From contig CAMSHF010000001.1 of the NCBI GenBank assembly GCA_947058615.1, positions 62,001 to 126,000 of the forward strand: a stretch of DNA of 64,000 bases, given 5' to 3'. The position numbers and the translations under genes were made by a program. The DNA is from an uncultured Rickettsiella sp. (GTDB lineage Bacteria > Pseudomonadota > Gammaproteobacteria > Diplorickettsiales > Diplorickettsiaceae). The notes below the pieces were generated by a model. It ran no database searches and had not been told where the DNA came from. It saw only the letters and a list, made by a program, of their open reading frames with translations. This document shows, piece after piece, positions 58,565-64,000 of this stretch. Each line of letters opens with the position of its first letter. The stretch's first letter is position 1.

Positions 58565-59584
58565 ATGTCTATTGAATATATCACACAATTAACGCCATTG
58601 AGAAAGTGGTTGAAAGAATCTTGTTCTCTATCGAGCTCAAGCTTTGAACTCCAGCCATTAATTAATGATGCCAGTTCACGACAATATTTCCGTTTACAAT
58701 TAAATAACGCTACCCATATTGTCATGATAGCGCCCCCGAATGAAGAAAATATAATTTCATTTGTTACAATTGCTAAGGATTTCGCACGTCAAGGCATTTA
58801 TACACCAGAGATACTTGCTTATGACCTTGAACAAGGATTTATGCTATTGAGTGATTTAGGAAATGATTTATACATTAATATCTTAAACCCCAATACAGTT
58901 GATGACCTGTATCATCGAGCCTTTAGTGTAATTCGTCAAATTCAGGTTTGTAATCCTCAATTTCCAGACAATAAGTCTTTAGATCTTTTTAATGAAGAAT
59001 ACATACGTTTTGAATTAAACTTATTTATAGATTGGTTTCTGCTAAAACATTTAGGCCTATCAATAACCAATGAAATTAGCAACATGCTTGAAAATACTTT
59101 TAAGCTACTTATCCACTCTGCTATTGAACAACCTCAAACTTGTATCCATCGTGATTATCATTCACGTAATCTACTTTTACTAGAAAACAAAAACGTGGGC
59201 GTTTTAGATTTTCAAGATGCGATGTATGGACCTATTACGTACGACGTTGCTTCTTTATTACGCGATGCGTATATTGACTGGCCAAAAATTCAGGTCGATC
59301 AATGGATACTGAAATTTTATAATATGCTCAATCTAAGCTACCAATACAGCCTAGAAGAATTTGTTCGTTGGTTTGATCTGATAAGTCTTCAACGACATTT
59401 AAAAATACTAGGAATCTTTTCGCGACTTAATTATCGGGATAACAAGCCACATTATTTACGCATGACTGATCGCTTATTAAATTATATCAATAAGACTTGT
59501 GACGATTATATCGAGCTTTCTCATTTTAAAGAACTTTTGCAAACAAAAATTCAACCCATACTTAACGAGAAAGAAAAAAAATGA
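58565..59584 (+). CDS. amgK: N-acetylmuramate/N-acetylglucosamine anomeric kinase AmgK
   Basis: Phosphorylates MurNAc (and GlcNAc) at C1 in the murein-recycling bypass. The 339 residues have the aminoglycoside-phosphotransferase fold: N-lobe with NDASSRQYFRLQ, catalytic loop CIHRDYHSRNLLLLE near 198, and metal-binding VLDFQDAMYGPITYDVASLLRDAYIDW, which is the AmgK form of the motif. murU overlaps its stop by four bases. Together they make UDP-MurNAc without MurA, which in Pseudomonas gives intrinsic fosfomycin tolerance. Confidence 0.92.
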   Translation: MSIEYITQLTPLRKWLKESCSLSSSSFELQPLINDASSRQYFRLQLNNATHIVMIAPPNEENIISFVTIAKDFARQGIYTPEILAYDLEQGFMLLSDLGNDLYINILNPNTVDDLYHRAFSVIRQIQVCNPQFPDNKSLDLFNEEYIRFELNLFIDWFLLKHLGLSITNEISNMLENTFKLLIHSAIEQPQTCIHRDYHSRNLLLLENKNVGVLDFQDAMYGPITYDVASLLRDAYIDWPKIQVDQWILKFYNMLNLSYQYSLEEFVRWFDLISLQRHLKILGIFSRLNYRDNKPHYLRMTDRLLNYINKTCDDYIELSHFKELLQTKIQPILNEKEKK

Positions 59585-60258
59585 AAGCGATGATACTTGC
59601 TGCGGGTCGTGGTTTACGTTTACGCCCACTCACTGATAAGATACCCAAACCTTTAATATCCGTTGCTAATCAACCACTTATTACACATCAAGTATTAAAT
59701 TTAGCAAAAATTGGTATAAAAGAAATAGTCATTAACGTCTCCTATCAAGCTAAGCAAATTATGGGTACACTAGGTGATGGAAAAGCGTATGGCGTTAAAA
59801 TCGAGTATTCTTTTGAACACACTGCGCTGGAAACAGGAGGAGGTATTTGCCAAGCACTGCCCATCTTAGGATCGAGTCCATTTATCGTCATCAGTGCCGA
59901 CATCTGGACAGACTTTCCATTGGAGCGATTGCTAACTCATTCATTAAAACCGAATACATTAGCTCATCTTATCTTAGTGGACAACCCAAGCTTTCATCCT
60001 CAAGGTGATTTTTACCTTACTCCAAATGGCTTACTAAATTTAGATGATGCATCTAAAAAATCCACTTTTGCGAATCTTGGGATTTATCATCCTGCTCTAT
60101 TCGAAGGTAAATCAGGGCCTTTTCCACTCTCCTCATTATTTTATAAATATATTGCTGAACAGAGAATAACTGGAGAACATTATAAAGGTTTGTGGTTTAA
60201 CATAGGAACGCCTACTGAGTTGGAACGTCTTGGTAAATATCTGAAACAAAAACTGTAA
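59581..60258 (+). CDS. murU: N-acetylmuramate alpha-1-phosphate uridylyltransferase
   Basis: Transfers UMP to MurNAc-1-phosphate, giving UDP-MurNAc for murein synthesis. The 225 residues begin MKAMILAAGRGLRLRPLTDKIPKPLISVANQPLI, the nucleotidyltransferase signature with its G-loop and catalytic Arg and Lys, followed by ALETGGGICQALPILG and the metal-binding Asp in VISADIWTDFP. It lacks the C-terminal acetyltransferase repeats of GlmU, as expected. Coupled to amgK by ATGA; proC follows after seven bases. Confidence 0.93.
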   Translation: MKAMILAAGRGLRLRPLTDKIPKPLISVANQPLITHQVLNLAKIGIKEIVINVSYQAKQIMGTLGDGKAYGVKIEYSFEHTALETGGGICQALPILGSSPFIVISADIWTDFPLERLLTHSLKPNTLAHLILVDNPSFHPQGDFYLTPNGLLNLDDASKKSTFANLGIYHPALFEGKSGPFPLSSLFYKYIAEQRITGEHYKGLWFNIGTPTELERLGKYLKQKL

Positions 60259-60265
60259 AGACACT

Positions 60266-61084
60266 ATGAAGAATTTAATTATTAGTTTCATTGGTGCTGG
60301 TAACATGGCCACTAGCCTTATTAAAGGATTATTAAAAGAAAATTTTTCTGCCAAAAACATATGGGCGACAAATAATAATGTCGAGCAATTGAATAAACTA
60401 CAAAATTTAAACATTAATTTAACCACAGACAATCGATATGTAGTAAAAATGGCAGATATTGTTATTTTAGCCGTAAAGCCACAAACATTAAAAAATGTTG
60501 TTATTAAGATCCGGGATCAGATTCAAGAAAAAAAACCTTTAATTATTTCAATTGCTGTAGGTATAAATTTAAATAATTTAGAACAATATCTATCTAATAA
60601 AAATTTAGCGCTGATACGCTGTATGCCTAATACACCTGCTTTAATTGGATGTGGGACAAGTGGCCTATTTGCAAATCAAAATTGTTCTAATGCTCAAAAA
60701 AATGCTGCCGAATCTATATTTCAAAGCGTAGGAACTGTTGTTTGGTTACCTAAAGAAGAACAAATTGATGTAGTCGCTGCTTTATCGGGAAGTGGTCCCG
60801 CTTATTTTTTTCTATTTATGAAAGCCTTAGAAACAGCAGCCGTTGAGTTAGGCTTAGCTAAAGAAACAGCGCATTTACTCACTTTACAAACTGCATTAGG
60901 ATCAGCTCGAATGGCTATAGAAAGTAAAAAAACATTAACAGAATTAAGAGAGCAAGTCACTTCTCCGGGAGGCACCACTGAACGCGCTTTAAAAAGCTTA
61001 AATCATGATCATTTTCCTGACATTATAAAAAAGGCACTTAAAGAAGCGAAGAACCGCGCTGAAGAACTAGAAGCTAACAAGTAA
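60266..61084 (+). CDS. proC: Pyrroline-5-carboxylate reductase
   Basis: Last step of proline synthesis, using NAD(P)H. The 272 residues show the Rossmann start ISFIGAGNMATSLIKGLL, VILAVKPQTL, IRCMPNTPALIGCGTSGLF, and the signature LSGSGPAYFFLFMKALETAAVELGL with VTSPGGTTERAL near the end. Length is normal. It is the third gene of an amgK-murU-proC string, though the pathways are unrelated. Confidence 0.97.
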   Translation: MKNLIISFIGAGNMATSLIKGLLKENFSAKNIWATNNNVEQLNKLQNLNINLTTDNRYVVKMADIVILAVKPQTLKNVVIKIRDQIQEKKPLIISIAVGINLNNLEQYLSNKNLALIRCMPNTPALIGCGTSGLFANQNCSNAQKNAAESIFQSVGTVVWLPKEEQIDVVAALSGSGPAYFFLFMKALETAAVELGLAKETAHLLTLQTALGSARMAIESKKTLTELREQVTSPGGTTERALKSLNHDHFPDIIKKALKEAKNRAEELEANK

Positions 61085-61222
61085 AGTCAAGTTAAATTTC
61101 TATTAAATAAATTAAGAGTTATAACGAACTAATATTTTAACTTAAGAAACATGAAACTATCTTATCAGGTTTGTTAGGTAGCAGAAAAATGGGGTTTTTA
61201 TTCATAAGTTATTCTAAATGTC

Positions 61223-62797
61223 CTATATTTTATAAATAACCGGTCCGGCATTTTGAATCTCTAAGCTTACATCAAACTGCTTAAAATTATTAATAAATTT
61301 ATTAATTAGTTCATGCGCTTTCTTATCATAGTCTTTTGAATCTATCCAAGTCTTTTTAGGGTTTAATAGACGATTTTCTATCCCTGATAAATGCTTAGGA
61401 ATAGAGAAATTAAATCCTGGTAACTGCTGTAATTCAGCTTTATCGACTTCATCATTCAGAATCGCTTTAATAACGGCTCGCGTAGCTGGGATAGAGAAAC
61501 GTTCTCCTCCAGCTCCATAAGAGCCTCCTGTCCAACCCGTATTAACTAAATAAACTTTAGCATGACTAGTTTTTAAACGTTTAATTAACAATTCAGCGTA
61601 AACCTTTGCTGGGCGGGGGAAAAAAGGCGCGCCAAAACATGTACTAAATGTCGCTTTGATAGGTTCAGTTTGGCCCACTTCAGTACTGCCTACTAATGCA
61701 GTATAACCACTTAAAAAGTAATAAGCCGCTTGTTCATGATTCAAACAAGCCACCGGCGGTAATACTCCATATAAATCACAACACAAAAAAATGACGGCAT
61801 CAGGCAAGCGATCAACACGATTTGGTTGAAAACGTGTCTCAATAAAATCTAAAGGGTAGGCTACGCGCGTGTTTTGAGTCAACGTCGCATCTTTGTAATT
61901 GGGTTCCAACGATTTAAGATCGAGCACAACATTTTCCATCACAGCACCATAACGGATCGCATTCCAAATCAAAGGCTCTCGTTCTTTTGATAAGTCAATG
62001 CATTTAGCATAACACCCCCCCTCAAAATTAAATACTCCTATTTTACTCCAGCCATGCTCATCATCGCCTATCAGAAAACGAAGGGGATCCGCGGATAATG
62101 TTGTTTTCCCCGTCCCTGATAATCCAAAAAATAGAGCAACATCACCTTTTTCCCCAACATTCGCCGAGCAATGCATAGGCAAAACATCTGAGGCAGGAAG
62201 TAAATAATTCATGACCGAAAACATCGCTTTTTTGATTTCGCCAGCATACTGATGCCCACATAATAAAATCTTACGCTCAGTAAGATGAATAACTAAAGTG
62301 GCATCACTATTCACTCCATCACGCTGTGGATCGGTTTTTAGGCCCGGTAAACTTAAAATTGTCCACTCGGGTTTTTCAGTTTTTCCATAAAAATTATCTG
62401 GACGAATAAAAAGTTGGCGCGCAAATAAATTATGCCAAGCATATTCAGTGACAACCTTTACGGGCAAATAATAATTTGGATCTGCACCCGCTTGCAGATT
62501 CGAGATAAACAAATCCACTTCTTTCGCATATTGTTCGGCGCGCTGCCATAATGTATAAAAACGTTTCTCTGATAAAGCTTGGTTAATTGAATCCCAATCG
62601 ATGTTTTCTTCACTATGGGGTTCAGCTACAATAAATTTATCCTTAGGAGAACGTCCGGTTCGCTTACCTGTGGAAACCGATAATGCCCCATTCGCGGCAA
62701 TAACACCTTCTTTTCGCTTTATAGCAAAGTTGACCAGCTCTTCTGTAGGTAAATCAACGAAGATTTGAGATGAATTTTTGGATTCAACGGCCGACAT
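61223..62797 (-). CDS. pckA: Phosphoenolpyruvate carboxykinase (ATP)
   Basis: Converts oxaloacetate to phosphoenolpyruvate with ATP, the gateway from TCA intermediates to gluconeogenesis. The 524 residues contain [19 protein letters not shown], the kinase-1a P-loop [15 protein letters not shown] near 232 and IGDDEHGWS, then the [15 protein letters not shown] and [12 protein letters not shown] blocks. Length is slightly below E. coli PckA (540). It stands alone; its presence suits growth on amino acids. Confidence 0.97.
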   Translation of the reverse strand: MSAVESKNSSQIFVDLPTEELVNFAIKRKEGVIAANGALSVSTGKRTGRSPKDKFIVAEPHSEENIDWDSINQALSEKRFYTLWQRAEQYAKEVDLFISNLQAGADPNYYLPVKVVTEYAWHNLFARQLFIRPDNFYGKTEKPEWTILSLPGLKTDPQRDGVNSDATLVIHLTERKILLCGHQYAGEIKKAMFSVMNYLLPASDVLPMHCSANVGEKGDVALFFGLSGTGKTTLSADPLRFLIGDDEHGWSKIGVFNFEGGCYAKCIDLSKEREPLIWNAIRYGAVMENVVLDLKSLEPNYKDATLTQNTRVAYPLDFIETRFQPNRVDRLPDAVIFLCCDLYGVLPPVACLNHEQAAYYFLSGYTALVGSTEVGQTEPIKATFSTCFGAPFFPRPAKVYAELLIKRLKTSHAKVYLVNTGWTGGSYGAGGERFSIPATRAVIKAILNDEVDKAELQQLPGFNFSIPKHLSGIENRLLNPKKTWIDSKDYDKKAHELINKFINNFKQFDVSLEIQNAGPVIYKI

Positions 62798-62879
62798 AGC
62801 CTACACTCCTTAGCTTTACAGAAGTCGGCATGTTAGCACAGATAAAATAGCAATAACATTCCAAACAAGATCTTTTTCG

Positions 62880-63134
62880 TTAAGGACGCATTCTACAGGT
62901 AACGCTATTTCCTGATTCATTTGACTTAGAAATAGGGGATTGTGAAATTAAATAATAAACAATGTAAAGCAATAGCATTATAAATTTTTGATAAATATCT
63001 AATATTAACTTGTTAAATTTATTTCCACTTCTAAGCTTTTTAAAATCAAATAAAACATATTTTAATTCAGGAGTTAGTTCGCCTTCAAAACGCAGTGAAC
63101 ATAATTTATTTTCTGGTTTTATAATTTTTGTCAT
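62880..63134 (-). CDS. Small hypothetical protein with one membrane segment
   Basis: An 84-residue frame, MTKIIKPENKLCSLRFEGELTPELKYVLFDFKKLR..., with a basic middle and one likely membrane helix (about 50-65, KFIMLLLYIVYYLI). No family is recognised. AGG stands about 14 bases before the ATG, which is poor. It lies between pckA and trpS. It could be a real small membrane protein or a chance frame; I lean slightly toward chance. Confidence 0.35.
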   Translation of the reverse strand: MTKIIKPENKLCSLRFEGELTPELKYVLFDFKKLRSGNKFNKLILDIYQKFIMLLLYIVYYLISQSPISKSNESGNSVTCRMRP

Positions 63135-63216
63135 TTTTTACATCTTTACCTAAAAACTTGAATTTATTTTACTATTTTATCAAAATAACATCATTAAGTT
63201 AAAATTAAATAGGCCT

Positions 63217-64000
63217 ATGACTACCTCAAAACCACGCTTACTTACTGGCGATACGCCGACAGGAAGGCTCCATCTAGGTCACTGGATGGGATCATTAGCC
63301 CTGCGCGTAAACTTACAAAAAAGCTATGAATGTTATTTTATTATTGCCAATATCCATGCATTTACTACACGTGCCGAATTTCCTGATGAAATTCGGCAAA
63401 ATACACTCGATATTGCTCTAGATTATCTCGCTGCAGGTATCGACCCTAAGCAAAGTCATATTTTTATTCAATCGGAAATTCCGGCTATTGCTGAACTGAC
63501 TTGTTTTTTCAGTATGTTGATTTCTTTTCCGAGAGTCATGCGCAATCCAACGATTAAAGAAGAAATACGTCAAAAAAACCTAGGCGATAATTATCCTTTT
63601 GGTTTTTTACTTTATCCCGTAGGACAAGTTGCTGATATTCTTAGTTTTCGACCGGAAATTGTACCCGTAGGTGAAGATCAAATAGCACATTTGGAGTTAG
63701 CCCGTGAATTAGCACGGCGCTTTAATCAAATCTATTGTGGCATTGATCCCCAAACCAAAGATGAAGATTATGTCTCTGAGGGTGGTTTATTTCCTATTAT
63801 TCAAGCAAAACTAAGCCCGGTGCGTCGATTAATTGGAACTGGCCCGCCCAATACGGATGGAATATTACCCAAGATGAGCAAATCGTTAAATAATGCCATT
63901 TATCTCAGTGATAATGCAGATACCATCAAAAATAAGATAATGGGCATGTATACCGATCCTCATCGATTACGAGCAACTGATCCTGGCACCACTGAAAATA
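63217..64000 (+). CDS. trpS: Tryptophanyl-tRNA synthetase, 3' end cut by window
   Basis: Charges tRNA-Trp. The visible 261 codons begin [27 protein letters not shown], with the class I HIGH motif as LHLGH, then [38 protein letters not shown] and the KMSKS motif in [17 protein letters not shown] near residue 227. KMSKS comes later than in the E. coli enzyme because of an insertion after the VGEDQ block (about 180-222), a form seen in a longer TrpRS subgroup. The frame is still open at base 64000. Confidence 0.95.
   Translation, partial: MTTSKPRLLTGDTPTGRLHLGHWMGSLALRVNLQKSYECYFIIANIHAFTTRAEFPDEIRQNTLDIALDYLAAGIDPKQSHIFIQSEIPAIAELTCFFSMLISFPRVMRNPTIKEEIRQKNLGDNYPFGFLLYPVGQVADILSFRPEIVPVGEDQIAHLELARELARRFNQIYCGIDPQTKDEDYVSEGGLFPIIQAKLSPVRRLIGTGPPNTDGILPKMSKSLNNAIYLSDNADTIKNKIMGMYTDPHRLRATDPGTTEN

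Overview
This 64 kb window is chromosomal DNA from an AT-rich gammaproteobacterium. Protein content and gene order (ssrA/smpB/ratA/rnfH/bamE/fur, hslVU, def-fmt-rsmB, tamAB, amgK-murU, dapA-bamC) suit the order Legionellales. The low GC, compact gene spacing, degraded spacers and slimmed proteins suggest a host-associated member near Coxiella, Rickettsiella or Diplorickettsia. That placement is inferred from protein flavour; no rRNA is present to prove it.

Layout. 1-2.9 kb: the 5' part of ndk, a glycerophosphodiester phosphodiesterase, a protein resembling a LuxR autoinducer-binding domain without its DNA-binding half, and a LexA/CI-like regulator with an altered peptidase site. 3-8.3 kb: guaB and guaA (GMP synthesis), perM, bcp, gcvR. 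8.5-11.3 kb: trans-translation (ssrA tmRNA and smpB), ratA, rnfH, bamE, fur. 11.3-17.1 kb: pyk-pgk, then hemD-hemX-hemY. 17.1-25.2 kb: a complete UMP operon, pyrD-carA-carB-pyrB-pyrI-pyrC, behind one recognisable promoter. 25.4-28.5 kb: tRNA-Leu(CAG), a rhodanese, and rpsO-pnp with the usual intergenic hairpin. 28.9-33.6 kb: a second LexA/CI-like regulator, nth, hemC, an acyltransferase, dacA. 33.6-34.3 kb: a decayed membrane-protein gene. 34.4-38.4 kb: tamA-tamB. 38.5-44 kb: an amino-acid permease, a large MscS-type channel and murG. 44-46 kb: rsmI and tyrS. 46.1-51.1 kb: hslV-hslU-DUF971 and argS-ftsN. 51.2-55.5 kb: a secreted GIN-domain protein, an OmpA-like lipoprotein, rsmB-fmt-def. 56-58 kb: thpR, tRNA-Ser(CGA), dapA and a very short BamC-like lipoprotein. 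58.5-64 kb: amgK-murU-proC, pckA, a small hypothetical gene and the 5' part of trpS.

Most genes are housekeeping. Together they give full UMP synthesis and the last two GMP steps, lower glycolysis plus PEP carboxykinase, the later part of haem synthesis, murein synthesis and recycling, outer-membrane assembly (BamE, a mini BamC, TamAB) and protein quality control (tmRNA, HslVU). I found no CRISPR array, prophage, insertion sequence or toxin-antitoxin pair I could defend. The items most worth a second look are the 78-residue BamC-like lipoprotein that keeps only the BamD-binding segment, two regulators with altered self-cleavage sites, the LuxR-like sensor without an HTH, a class-1-like PyrD in a gammaproteobacterium, and a potential two-state RNA fold upstream of amgK-murU.
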